From JBKPNZ01 sp046732895 (GTDB taxonomy: Bacteria; Actinomycetota; Thermoleophilia; Solirubrobacterales; 70-9): 23,125 bases of DNA. The number at the start of each line of letters is the position of its first letter. Position 1 is the stretch's first letter. The notes below the pieces were generated by a model. The model searched no databases and was not told the DNA's origin. It saw only the letters and a program-made list of their open reading frames with translations. This document shows, piece by piece, positions 13,302-20,835 of this stretch. A program made the position numbers and the translations under genes. Where the stretch lies: contig JBKPNZ010000070.1 in NCBI GenBank assembly GCA_046732895.1, positions 1 through 23,125 of the forward strand. Direction: 5' to 3'.

Positions 13302-14665
13302 GGCGCTCGCAACAGCTCCTCCAGGGGCATGCCCTCAGCCTGCGCCCACAGAAAGGACTCGTTCGACGTGTTCTCGAGCAGTCGGCGCACGAGGTAGGCC
13401 ATGCCCGCCACCAGGTCGCCCACCGGACAGTAGACCCGCACCCGCATGCCCTGATCGGCGATCGCCGTCGCCAGACCGTCGCCCAGGCCGCGCAGGACCT
13501 GCAGTTCGAGATCGGCGTCGCTCCCGTCCCCGCTCAGGCGGTTCCACGCGATCGCGTGGGCAACCGAGCGCAGGTTGTGGGAACCGGCCGCCACTCGCAC
13601 CCGCGGCCGCGCGTCGAGCAGGCGCCTGGTCAGCTCCTCGAAGTTGCGGTCGCACTCGCCCTTGTCGGTGAAGACCGGCACCGACCAGCCGCGCTGGCGG
13701 GCCTCGGCGACCTCGTGGTCCCAGTACGCGCCCTTGACCAGACGGACGGTGGGCGGCGGCCTGCGCTCGGTGCGGCCCGCCCACTCGAGGATCCGATCGA
13801 GCTGCGCCGGCGAATCGCGCAGGTATGCCTGCAGGACGAGTCCCGCCGACGGACCATCGCGGTACTCCGGCTCGTCGAGGAGGTCGAGCACGAGCTCCAG
13901 CGTGGTCTCGAGCGAGTCGAGCGACTCCATGTCGATGTGCAGGTGCGCGCCGAGCTCATTCGCGGTCCGAAGCAGCGGCCGCAGGCGCTCGGCGGCGTCG
14001 GCGAGCCCACGCTCCGGGGCCTCCGGGCGAAGGAGGGGAGTCAGAGCCGAGACCTTCACCGAGAGGTTCGCGCGAGGCAGACGACCGAGCGTGTCGGCCT
14101 CGAGCTTCGGGCGCTCCGGCCACTCGCGCGAGTCGGCCACCAGGTGCTGCAGCGCCTCCTCGCAGCGGGCCGCGTAGCGCTCGGCCTCCTCGGCGCTCAC
14201 GGTCGCTTCGCCCAACAGGTCCACCGAGGCGGCGATCCCGCGCTTCCACATCCGCCGCAGCTCGCCGCCTGCCGCGTGCGGCGACTCGCCCACGATGAAC
14301 CGATGCGACATGTGGCGAACGCCGGCAGCCGCGGCGGCTCCCAGCGCCATCCGCCCGGCCTTGGTGTTCGCCATCTTCATCGCGGCCTCGAGCGACGTCG
14401 GTGGGTCGCCCACCTCGGAGGCGAAGCTCGCCAGGTGGCTGCCCAAATCGTCGAGTGTGCGGCACGCAGGGGTGACGTCGACGAGGCGGAAGAGCGCCGC
14501 CCGCAGCTCGGCGTCGCGCGAGGCGAGGTGCATCGCCCGCTCGTCCAGAGCGCGGACGGGGTGGCGGCCTGCCGAGCTCTCGGCGGCCGCAAGGACGCTT
14601 CCGACCTCCCGGATCTCGGCCTCCAGCCGGCCCAGATCGACACCCGCTGCGGTCGGTCCGCCCAC
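13298..14665 (-). CDS. Proline dehydrogenase
   Basis: 455 aa, an FAD-dependent TIM barrel that oxidises proline to pyrroline-5-carboxylate. Numbered from the GTG at 14665, motifs are NLSVKVSAL (about 200-208), HIDMES (243-248), QAYLRDS (279-285), RLVKGAYWD (308-316), GSHNLRS (361-367), VRVYCPVGD (409-417) and the substrate-binding RRLLENTSNESF (427-438). About 190 residues of helical N-terminus precede the barrel, longer than the Thermus enzyme and more like the arm region of PutA. The frame stays open to 14791, but GTG 14665 is preceded by TAGCCT ending 7 nt upstream and the longer part overlaps a divergent gene. Its stop overlaps the P5C dehydrogenase start. Confidence 0.93.
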   Translation of the reverse strand: MGGPTAAGVDLGRLEAEIREVGSVLAAAESSAGRHPVRALDERAMHLASRDAELRAALFRLVDVTPACRTLDDLGSHLASFASEVGDPPTSLEAAMKMANTKAGRMALGAAAAAGVRHMSHRFIVGESPHAAGGELRRMWKRGIAASVDLLGEATVSAEEAERYAARCEEALQHLVADSREWPERPKLEADTLGRLPRANLSVKVSALTPLLRPEAPERGLADAAERLRPLLRTANELGAHLHIDMESLDSLETTLELVLDLLDEPEYRDGPSAGLVLQAYLRDSPAQLDRILEWAGRTERRPPPTVRLVKGAYWDHEVAEARQRGWSVPVFTDKGECDRNFEELTRRLLDARPRVRVAAGSHNLRSVAHAIAWNRLSGDGSDADLELQVLRGLGDGLATAIADQGMRVRVYCPVGDLVAGMAYLVRRLLENTSNESFLWAQAEGMPLEELLRAP

Positions 14666-14678
14666 GCCCGGCAGGCTA

Positions 14679-14699
14679 CTCCGGACCGGAGCACTCCGG
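14679..14699. promoter_or_regulatory. Overlapping palindromes before the proline operon
   Basis: CTCCGG, A, CCGGAG, CA, CTCCGG in series: each arm pairs with its neighbour, giving perfect palindromes at 14679-14691 and 14686-14699. They lie 14 bp before the proline dehydrogenase start, directly upstream of its TAGCCT box, in the divergent gap to the DUF6812 gene. An operator with three half sites is the natural reading; the cognate regulator is not in the window. Confidence 0.5.
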
Positions 14700-14777
14700 A
14701 CTAGACCCGGTGCGAGCGCTGGACCAGCGCCGCCCTGGCTCAAGCACGCGTCGGCTGGGTCGATATAACCCGGGCAC

Positions 14778-15029
14778 ATGGACATGCGCACCGAGAGGAT
14801 CGTTCTCGAGACCGACCGCTACCTCATCGTCGGCGATCTCCACTTGCCAAAGGAGGGGTACCGCAGCCGCCTCTCCGACTATCTGAACCACGGCGACATC
14901 AGCTTCCTCTCTCTGGTGAATGCCGAGATCCGCCCGCTCGACGGCAGTGGAGCCGCCCAGCGGCGGGAGTTCGTCGCCGTCGCCTGCTCACACGTGAAGC
15001 TCGCGTACCCGCAGTCCGACGGGGCGTAG
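14778..15029 (+). CDS. DUF6812-like small protein
   Basis: 83 aa. The core RIVLETDRYLIVGDLHLPKEGYRSRLSDYLN, followed by FLSLVNAEIRPL, matches my recollection of small actinobacterial proteins assigned to DUF6812; function is unknown. It looks like a compact beta protein with no signal or membrane segment. TATAAC (14764-14769) ends 8 nt before the ATG with no Shine-Dalgarno, so the mRNA is probably leaderless. An ATG two codons later is possible. It is followed by the SpoIIE-type phosphatase on the same strand, and similar small proteins could be co-transcribed with it. Confidence 0.75.
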   Translation: MDMRTERIVLETDRYLIVGDLHLPKEGYRSRLSDYLNHGDISFLSLVNAEIRPLDGSGAAQRREFVAVACSHVKLAYPQSDGA

Positions 15030-15045
15030 CCGGTTGTACGAAACC

Positions 15046-16248
15046 ATGCCGGCGACGCGCCCGGGCGGGTGTAGATTGCGGCTGGGTGAAAGACGGACTC
15101 AGACTTGGGGGCACGGGGTAGCAACCGAGGCCCATATTTCGCCGCTTGAATCAGTGCTCGCAGAAGGCCCGCTCGGGGTCGGCGTCTGGGATCGCAACCT
15201 GACGTGCCTGCAGGCCAACGCGGCCCTGGCCCGCATCGGCTCCGGCCCCTCCGCCGAGCGCGTGCTCGGCCAGCCGCTGAACACCTCACTACCCGGGCTC
15301 GCGCGCGAGCTTCCCGCAGCCCTTCGCAGCGTCTTCGAGTCCGGCGTCCCGATCATGGACCTCGAGCTCGGCGACGACGACGGGGGTCGCCGTTTCCCCG
15401 AACAGGTCCACGCCCGCGCCTCCGTCTTCCCCCTCCACGGCGCCGACGGCGAGGTGGTCGCGGTGACCGCGGTTATCGCCGAGATCGGTCCCGAGACGCC
15501 GCGCCGTCGCGAGCTCGAGCGGCGCCTCTCGGAGGAGCAGGAGATCGCCGGCGTGCTCGAGGCGAGCCTGATGCCGGAGGACCTGCCCCGGATCGATCGC
15601 CTTGCCCTGGCCGCGCGCTTTCATCCGGCGGGCCAGCGCAACCGCGTCGGCGGGGACTTCTACGACGTCTTCGAGGCGCGTGGGTCGCTCATCATCACGA
15701 TGGGCGACGTCGCCGGCAAGGGCCCGAAGGCCGCGACGATCACCGCCCTGGTCCGTCACGTGGTCCGCGCGATCGCGCTGTATGAGCGGCGGCCCTCGAT
15801 TCTGTTGGAGCGACTGCGCGAGATGCTCCTGGCACGCGCCAACGCGCCCTACGTGACGATCGTCTGCGCGGTCATGGAGCACCCGCGACGGGCGCGCCGG
15901 CTCACGATCGCGTCGGCCGCGCATCCAGCGCCGCTCCTGGTGCGCCCGAACGGGAAGGTACGCGAGGTGGGCGCCATGAACCCGCTGCTGCGCTACACCG
16001 AGCCCGGCGAGTTCAAGGAGCAGACGGTCCGCCTGCGCCGACGCGACCGTCTGTTCTTCTACACGGACGGCCTGACCGACGCCCACGCCCCCACCCGCGT
16101 GCTCACCCCGGTCGAGCTCGGCGGCGCCTTGAGCGGCCGGGAGAGTCTCGAGCTCGGGCAGCTCCTCGACAACGTCATCGGCTGGGCGATCGGGCCTGGC
16201 GGAAATCCGCGCGACGACATCGCGGCGCTCGCACTCGAGCGCCTCTGA
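15046..16248 (+). CDS. PAS-like sensor with SpoIIE-type PP2C serine phosphatase domain
   Basis: About 400 aa. Residues about 35-147 resemble a PAS sensor (GPLGVGVWDRNLTCLQANAAL); a short coiled linker (PRRRELERRLSEEQEIAGVLEASLMPEDLP) leads into a SpoIIE/RsbU phosphatase (about 180-400). Metal-binding Asp residues are in VGGDFYDVF (Asp204), MGDVAGKG (Asp221), FYTDGLTD (Asp341) and NPRDDIAALAL. Such proteins dephosphorylate anti-anti-sigma factors in partner-switching stress pathways; no partner is in the window. The start is unresolved: ATG 15046, TTG 15076 and GTG 15154 are in frame, while the best leaderless signal (TAGATT, 15072-15077) points to GTG 15086 in another frame (see findings). 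Confidence 0.85.
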   Translation: MPATRPGGCRLRLGERRTQTWGHGVATEAHISPLESVLAEGPLGVGVWDRNLTCLQANAALARIGSGPSAERVLGQPLNTSLPGLARELPAALRSVFESGVPIMDLELGDDDGGRRFPEQVHARASVFPLHGADGEVVAVTAVIAEIGPETPRRRELERRLSEEQEIAGVLEASLMPEDLPRIDRLALAARFHPAGQRNRVGGDFYDVFEARGSLIITMGDVAGKGPKAATITALVRHVVRAIALYERRPSILLERLREMLLARANAPYVTIVCAVMEHPRRARRLTIASAAHPAPLLVRPNGKVREVGAMNPLLRYTEPGEFKEQTVRLRRRDRLFFYTDGLTDAHAPTRVLTPVELGGALSGRESLELGQLLDNVIGWAIGPGGNPRDDIAALALERL

Positions 16249-16256
16249 CCCACCCG

Positions 16257-16589
16257 TCAGGCGATCCGGTCGCCCGGCTCGACGTCGTCGTCGGGGCGCA
16301 GCAGCACCACACCCCTTTGCTCGTCGAGCGCGCCGAGCACCAGCGCCTCGGAGAGAAAGGGGCCGATCCGCTTCGGCGGGAAGTTGACGACGCCCACGAC
16401 CAGACGGCCATCGAGCTCCTCGCGCGGGTAGTGCGTGATCTGCGCAGAGGAGCGCTTGGTCCCGATCTCCGGCCCGAAGTCGATGGTGAGCTTCCACGCC
16501 GGCACCCGAGCCTCCGGGAACTCCTCCACCTCCGTCACCCGCCCGACCCGCATGTCGACGGCCTCGAATTGCTCCCAACTGATGGTCAC
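16257..16589 (-). CDS. csaA: CsaA-like tRNA-binding-domain protein
   Basis: 110 aa, the exact size of CsaA. It shows the EMAP-II/OB fold pattern: FEAVDMRVGRVTEVEEFPEARVPAWKL near the start, then DFGPEIGTKRSSAQIT, VVGVVNFPPKRIGPFLSEALVLGA and VVLLRPDDDVEPGDRI. CsaA from Bacillus is a dimer described as a secretion-related chaperone that also binds tRNA-like ligands. The GTG start at 16589 overlaps the alcohol dehydrogenase stop as GTGA, fixing the start, although the frame stays open far upstream. Coupling to a dehydrogenase is probably only organisational. Confidence 0.9.
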   Translation of the reverse strand: MTISWEQFEAVDMRVGRVTEVEEFPEARVPAWKLTIDFGPEIGTKRSSAQITHYPREELDGRLVVGVVNFPPKRIGPFLSEALVLGALDEQRGVVLLRPDDDVEPGDRIA

Positions 16590-17635
16590 GGCGTGAGGAC
16601 GATCTTCAGCGCCTCGCGGCGGTCGTAGATCTCGTAGGCCTCCGGGGCCTCCTCGAGGCTCATGCTGTGGGTGACCAGGGGACCGGGGTCCAGGACACCC
16701 GCCCCCAGCATCGCCAGGACCCGGTCGAGATGACCGATGACGTTGGCGTGCCCGCTGCGCCAGTTGAGCGCCTTGATCCACACCACTCCCAGATGGACCT
16801 CGGCACGCTCGGTGTAGACGCCGGTCAGCGAGACGGTTCCCGCCTTCCGCGCGAGCCGGCAGGCGAGCTCGAGGGCGTCGGGATGTCCGACGGCGTCCAC
16901 GCTCAGATCGACGCCGCGGCCCTCGGTGAGCTCCTTGACGCGCGCCCTGGGGTCGTCCTCGGTGAGGTGAACGGGCACCGCGCCGAACGACTCCGCCATG
17001 CGCAGGCGCTCCTCGACGGAGTCCACGGCAACCACTTGGGCCGCGCCCGAGGCCTTCGCCACCTGCACGGCGCACAGGCCGACCGGACCGAGGCCGAGGA
17101 CGGCGACCGAGGAGCCCGGCTCCAGCGGCTGCGGACGGGCGGCGTCGCCGCAGATCGCGTGGTATGCCGTTCCGGCGACGTCGCCGGCGAAGAGCGCCAC
17201 GTCGTCGTCCAGGCCGTCGGGGACCTTGCGCAGGGTCAGGTTCGCGGTCGGCACGAGCAGGAGCTCGGCCTGAGCTCCCTGCAGTGAGCCGAGGGCGGCA
17301 CCGTGGCCGAAGACCCGGCCCGAATCGCACTTGTGGTACTCGCTGCGGCGGCAGTGGAAACAGCCGCCGCAGGCGGTGCCGTACGTGCCCAGCACGCGAT
17401 CGCCGACGGCCACAGACGTCACCGCGCCGCCCGCCGCGACGACCGTGCCCACGTACTCGTGGCCGATGATGAAGCCGGGCTCGATTTGAACGCGGCCGTG
17501 GTAGATGTGGAGATCCGAGCCGCAGATACCCGTGGCCTCGACGCGGATGACCGCGTCGTCGGCTGCGACCGGCTCCGGATCCGGGCGCTCCTCGACGCGT
17601 ACCTCACCCGGCGCTTGAAACGTGACTGCGCGCAT
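16586..17635 (-). CDS. Zinc-dependent medium-chain alcohol dehydrogenase
   Basis: 349 aa. Catalytic zinc ligands are Cys38 in GICGSD and the His59-Glu60 pair in IIGHEY. The structural-zinc lobe has four Cys (89, 92, 95, 103) in CGGCFHCRRSEYHKC. The Rossmann motif is GLGPVG (182-187), with Asp following at the second strand (VVAVDS), favouring NAD. MCH-type enzymes with this layout oxidise alcohols, polyols or formaldehyde adducts; the ALFAGDVAGTAYH region is seen in the formaldehyde/sorbitol-like branch. The substrate is undetermined. TAGAGT ends 8 nt before the ATG without a ribosome site. It is followed by csaA and divergent from an aldo/keto reductase. Confidence 0.9.
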   Translation of the reverse strand: MRAVTFQAPGEVRVEERPDPEPVAADDAVIRVEATGICGSDLHIYHGRVQIEPGFIIGHEYVGTVVAAGGAVTSVAVGDRVLGTYGTACGGCFHCRRSEYHKCDSGRVFGHGAALGSLQGAQAELLLVPTANLTLRKVPDGLDDDVALFAGDVAGTAYHAICGDAARPQPLEPGSSVAVLGLGPVGLCAVQVAKASGAAQVVAVDSVEERLRMAESFGAVPVHLTEDDPRARVKELTEGRGVDLSVDAVGHPDALELACRLARKAGTVSLTGVYTERAEVHLGVVWIKALNWRSGHANVIGHLDRVLAMLGAGVLDPGPLVTHSMSLEEAPEAYEIYDRREALKIVLTP

Positions 17636-17706
17636 GGGCGCGGACTCTACGTTGCCCGCCCGCAGCGGGAGGGTTGCCCGGATCGGCGCCGGGGTACCCG
17701 AGCGCC

Positions 17707-18549
17707 GTGACGCGCGCCGCCGACGCAGGCAGTGTCGCCATCGGCGATCTGGAGGTGAACCGCCTCGGCTTCGGGGCCATGCGCATAACCGGCCAGGGGA
17801 TCTGGGGCCCGCCCGATGACATCGAGGGCTCGAAGGCGGTCCTGCGGCGCGCGGTCGAGCTCGGGGTCGACTTCATCGACACGGCCGACTCCTACGGGCC
17901 CGAGGTGAGCGAGGCGCTCATCGCCGAGGCGCTTCACCCCTATCCCGAGGGACTCGTGATCGCGACGAAGGGCGGGCTCGAGCGCACGGGGCCGGGCCAG
18001 TGGCCGCGCAACTGCCGGCCGGAGCATCTGCGGGAGGCGTGCGAGGGCAGCCTGCGCCGGCTGCGGGTCGAGCGCATCGATCTCTACCAGCTCCACGCGG
18101 TCGATCCGAAGGTGCCGTACGAGGAGTCGGTCGGAGCGCTCGCCGATCTCCAGAGCGATGGGAAGATCCGCAACATCGGCATCTCCAACGTCGGCCTCGG
18201 CGAGCTCGAGACGGCGCGCAGCCTGGTCGACGTCGCCTCCGTGCAGAACCGCTTCAGCATCGCCGACCAGGACTCCGCTGACGTCCTGGACACCTGCAAT
18301 CAGGAGGGCCTCGCCTTCATCCCCTGGTTCCCACTCGCCGCCGGCCGCGTGGAAGAGGGCGACGCGGTTGGGCGCATCGCCGACGCCCACGACGCGAGCC
18401 CGTTCCAGATCGCGATCGCGTGGCTCCTCGCCCGTTCCCCGGCGATGCTGCCCATCCCGGGCACCTCCTCGGTGGAACACCTCGAGCAGAACGTGGCCGC
18501 CGCCGCCATCCAGCTCTCGGCGGAGGAGCTCGCCGAGCTCGGCGCCTGA
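17707..18549 (+). CDS. Aldo/keto reductase
   Basis: 280 aa from GTG 17707. The catalytic tetrad is complete: Asp58 and Tyr63 in FIDTADSYG, Lys88 in VIATKGG and His130 in DLYQLHAVD. The late region PIPGTSSVEHLEQN binds the NADPH phosphate in this superfamily. It therefore reduces an aldehyde or ketone with NADPH in the cytoplasm, substrate unknown. A TTG at 17674 would add 11 residues (P-G-S-A-P-G-Y) unlike family N-termini. No clear ribosome site precedes the GTG. It is divergent from the alcohol dehydrogenase with about 70 nt between starts and converges on the DUF6458 gene. Confidence 0.9.
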   Translation: MTRAADAGSVAIGDLEVNRLGFGAMRITGQGIWGPPDDIEGSKAVLRRAVELGVDFIDTADSYGPEVSEALIAEALHPYPEGLVIATKGGLERTGPGQWPRNCRPEHLREACEGSLRRLRVERIDLYQLHAVDPKVPYEESVGALADLQSDGKIRNIGISNVGLGELETARSLVDVASVQNRFSIADQDSADVLDTCNQEGLAFIPWFPLAAGRVEEGDAVGRIADAHDASPFQIAIAWLLARSPAMLPIPGTSSVEHLEQNVAAAAIQLSAEELAELGA

Positions 18550-18559
18550 TCGCGCGATC
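18548..18559 (+). terminator. Palindrome GATCGCGCGATC at the end of the AKR gene
   Basis: A perfect 12-bp palindrome overlaps the last base pair of the aldo/keto reductase stop. As RNA it can only form a short stem with a small loop, and no T-run follows. A weaker CGCC/GGCG stem comes next. It may contribute to termination between the convergent genes; evidence is positional. Confidence 0.25.
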
Positions 18560-18622
18560 GACGCCGAGCGGCGGGAAATACGCCTATAGGCCGACTTCAC
18601 GCCACTCGATGGCGGCGGCGGC

Positions 18623-18835
18623 CTAGTACCGAGGGTCGCGTGGCGGGGGTGGTGGGCGGTCGTACGGGTCCCGCCGGCCGAACGCGTAGATGGCGCCGAC
18701 GACGAAGGCGATCGCGCCCACGATCATCAGGATCAGGCCGACGGTCGGCAGGTCGATCTGGCTGATCGAGTCCTGCACCGCGTAGCGCAGGATCGCGCCG
18801 ATCGCGAAGAGGACTAGTCCCGTTCCCATAGTCAT
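18623..18835 (-). CDS. DUF6458-like small membrane protein
   Basis: 70 aa with two hydrophobic helices (about residues 3-19, TGLVLFAIGAILRYAV, and 29-51, TVGLILMIVGAIAFVVGAIYAF) and a Pro-rich tail, RPPPPPRDPRY. The order helix, acidic loop with IDLPTVG, helix is typical of the actinobacterial DUF6458 family, of unknown function. The start is ATG 18835 or 18829. No Shine-Dalgarno is present; CATGAT ends 6 nt before the first ATG. Confidence 0.8.
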   Translation of the reverse strand: MTMGTGLVLFAIGAILRYAVQDSISQIDLPTVGLILMIVGAIAFVVGAIYAFGRRDPYDRPPPPPRDPRY

Positions 18836-18896
18836 GGCTTGATCATGCCACCTACCCAGGCGCCAAGCCGCCCAACCTCAACCTAGACTCGACTGA

Positions 18897-19928
18897 ATGG
18901 AGGCGAGCAGCGGGAGGCGTCATCGATTGAGCGCCCTCTCGCGCCGGCTCCTCATGCTGGCGATCACGGCCGTCTGCCTCTACCTGGTCTTCCCGAGCCT
19001 GGTTGAGGTCTTCGGCTCGTGGCCGAAGCTCGTCGACCTGCGCCCCTGGTGGCTCCTGCCGATGATCGGGCTCGAGCTCGTGAGCTTCGCCTGCCTGTGG
19101 GAGCTGCAGCGGATCTGCCTGCGCACGAAGCTGTGGCGACCGGTGATCCTCGCCCACCTCGCCGGCAACGCCTTCAGCCGCATCGTCCCTGGTGGGGCTG
19201 CGGCGGGCGCCGCCGTGCAGTATCCGATGCTGACCGACGCCGGCATCCCGCCCGGTCGCGTCGCCTCCGCGCTCGCCACCTCGAACGTGCTCACCTTCTC
19301 CGCGCTGCTGGCGCTCCCGGTCCTGAGCCTGCCCGCGATCCTCCTCGGCGTGCCCGTCGACAGGGGCCTCGCCAATGCCGCCTGGTTCGGAACGGCGGGA
19401 TTCGTGCTGATCGCGATCCTCGCCGGCGTCATCGTCACCTTCGACCGCCCGATCGTCCTCGGCGCTCGCCTCGTCCAGGACGTCCGCAACCGCCTGCGCC
19501 GCAGGCAGCCCCCGCTCCACGACCTGCCGGAGCGGCTGCTGCGCGAGCGCGACCAGACGCTCGCTGCGCTCGGCGACCGCTGGTACAAGGCGCTGTTCGC
19601 GGCCTTCGGCTGGTGGCTCTTCGACTACGGCGCGCTGCTCCTCGCGCTCGCCGCGATCGGCGCGCGTCCCGAGCCGTCGCTGGTCCTGCTTGCCTATGCC
19701 GGTGGCCTGGCGCTGAGCATGATCCCGCTGACTCCCGGCGGCATCGGCTTCGTCGAGGCGGGGCTGACCGGGCTGCTGGCGCTCGCGGGCATCAGCGCGG
19801 GCGCCGCGGCGCTCGCCACCCTGGCCTACCGCCTGGTCTCCTACTGGCTGCCGCTACCGGCGGGCGCGATCGCCGTCATCATCCACCGGCGCCACTACGG
19901 ATCCCGCCCGATGCCGCAGTCGGCATAG
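18897..19928 (+). CDS. UPF0104/YbhN-type flippase-like membrane protein
   Basis: 343 aa with about eight hydrophobic segments. It carries the two signatures of the LPG-synthase transmembrane family: SRIVPGGAAAGAAVQYPML (about residues 94-113) and MIPLTPGGIGFVEAGLTGLLALAG (about 278-301). Members include AglD and the flippase part of MprF, and are thought to move or modify lipids or lipid-linked sugars. No catalytic synthase domain follows, so this is the membrane part alone. TAGACT (18884-18889) ends 7 nt before the ATG and no ribosome site is seen, so it is probably leaderless. The dehydrogenase that follows starts 25 nt later with its own ribosome site and may share the transcript. Confidence 0.88.
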   Translation: MEASSGRRHRLSALSRRLLMLAITAVCLYLVFPSLVEVFGSWPKLVDLRPWWLLPMIGLELVSFACLWELQRICLRTKLWRPVILAHLAGNAFSRIVPGGAAAGAAVQYPMLTDAGIPPGRVASALATSNVLTFSALLALPVLSLPAILLGVPVDRGLANAAWFGTAGFVLIAILAGVIVTFDRPIVLGARLVQDVRNRLRRRQPPLHDLPERLLRERDQTLAALGDRWYKALFAAFGWWLFDYGALLLALAAIGARPEPSLVLLAYAGGLALSMIPLTPGGIGFVEAGLTGLLALAGISAGAAALATLAYRLVSYWLPLPAGAIAVIIHRRHYGSRPMPQSA

Positions 19929-19953
19929 AGCGGGCATCGATCGGGGAGGACCG

Positions 19954-20835
19954 ATGAGCCAGAATTCGAAGACCGTCCTGATCACCGGCTGCTCGTCCGG
20001 CATCGGGCATGAGACCGCCCGTCACCTGGCGGAGAAGGGCTGGACCGTCTACGCGACGGCGCGTCGCCAGGAGGTCATCGCCGACCTCGCGGACGCCGGC
20101 TGCAGGACGCTCGCACTGGACGTGACCGACGAGAGCTCGATGACCGCCGCGGTCGCCGCCGTCGAGGAGGACGAGGGCACGGTCGACGTTCTCGTCAACA
20201 ACGCCGGGTACAGCCAGTCCGGCGCGATCGAGACGGTCCCGCTTGAGTTGATCCGCTCGCAGTTCGAGACGAACGTCTTCGGCCTCATCCGCATGAGTCA
20301 GCTCGTGCTGCCCGGCATGCGCAGAGCCGGCTGGGGGCGCATCGTGAACATCAGCTCGATGGGCGGCAGGCTGACCTTCCCCGGCGGCGGGATCTACCAC
20401 GCGACGAAGCACGCCGTCGAGGCGATCTCCGACGCCATGCGCTTCGAGGTGCGAGGCTTCGGCGTCGGCGTCGTCGCGATCGAGCCCGGGCTCATCATCA
20501 CCCGCTTCGGCGAGACCGCCGCGGAGTCGATCTCCGAGGCGGCGGGCCAGGGCGAGCCCGCCGAGAGCGAAGATCCCTACGCCGGCTTCAACGCCGCAGT
20601 CGGCGCCGCCACCCGAGGCGCATACGAAAACGGCCTCTTCGCCAAGCTCGGCGGCGGGCCCGACGCCGTCGCCAAGGTCATCGAGACGGCGATCACGGCA
20701 AAGCGCCCGCGCCCGCGCTACAAGGTCACGGCCTCCGCGCGGCTGATCATCGCGCAGCGCCGGATGCTGCCCGATCGCGCCTGGGATGCGTTCCTGCGCA
20801 GCCAGTTTCCCTCGCCCGGGGCGGGGCGGGGTTAA
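19954..20835 (+). CDS. Short-chain dehydrogenase/reductase (classical SDR)
   Basis: 293 aa. The cofactor motif is TGCSSGIG (residues 11-18), NNAG lies at 82-85, and the catalytic residues are Ser134/Ser135 in NISSMGG, Tyr148 and Lys152 in YHATK. Arg residues after strand 2 (ATARR) favour NADP(H). The long C-terminal part, with KVTASARLIIAQRRMLPDRAWDAF, resembles SDRs of the retinol/steroid-dehydrogenase-like branch, so a hydrophobic alcohol or ketone is plausible. The ATG has GGGGAGGA 5-10 nt upstream. The next gene begins after a 214-nt leader. Confidence 0.92.
   Translation: MSQNSKTVLITGCSSGIGHETARHLAEKGWTVYATARRQEVIADLADAGCRTLALDVTDESSMTAAVAAVEEDEGTVDVLVNNAGYSQSGAIETVPLELIRSQFETNVFGLIRMSQLVLPGMRRAGWGRIVNISSMGGRLTFPGGGIYHATKHAVEAISDAMRFEVRGFGVGVVAIEPGLIITRFGETAAESISEAAGQGEPAESEDPYAGFNAAVGAATRGAYENGLFAKLGGGPDAVAKVIETAITAKRPRPRYKVTASARLIIAQRRMLPDRAWDAFLRSQFPSPGAGRG

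Noticed and set aside
11856..13397. 513-codon open frame on plus, opposite the P5C dehydrogenase
   Set aside because: Antisense to a gene with complete catalytic motifs; composition is Arg/Asp-rich without any fold signature.
13556..14704. 382-codon open frame on plus, opposite proline dehydrogenase
   Set aside because: Antisense shadow of a well-supported gene; no recognisable motifs.
15289..16578. 429-codon open frame on minus, opposite the SpoIIE phosphatase
   Set aside because: The opposite strand carries all phosphatase metal motifs; this frame is low-complexity Arg/Ala/Gly.
16590..17330. Long upstream extension of the csaA frame
   Set aside because: The extension is out of frame within the alcohol dehydrogenase and Arg-rich; the GTG at 16589 gives the exact CsaA length and a GTGA overlap.
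17647..18600. 317-codon open frame on minus, opposite the aldo/keto reductase
   Set aside because: The plus-strand gene has the complete AKR tetrad; this frame has no motif.
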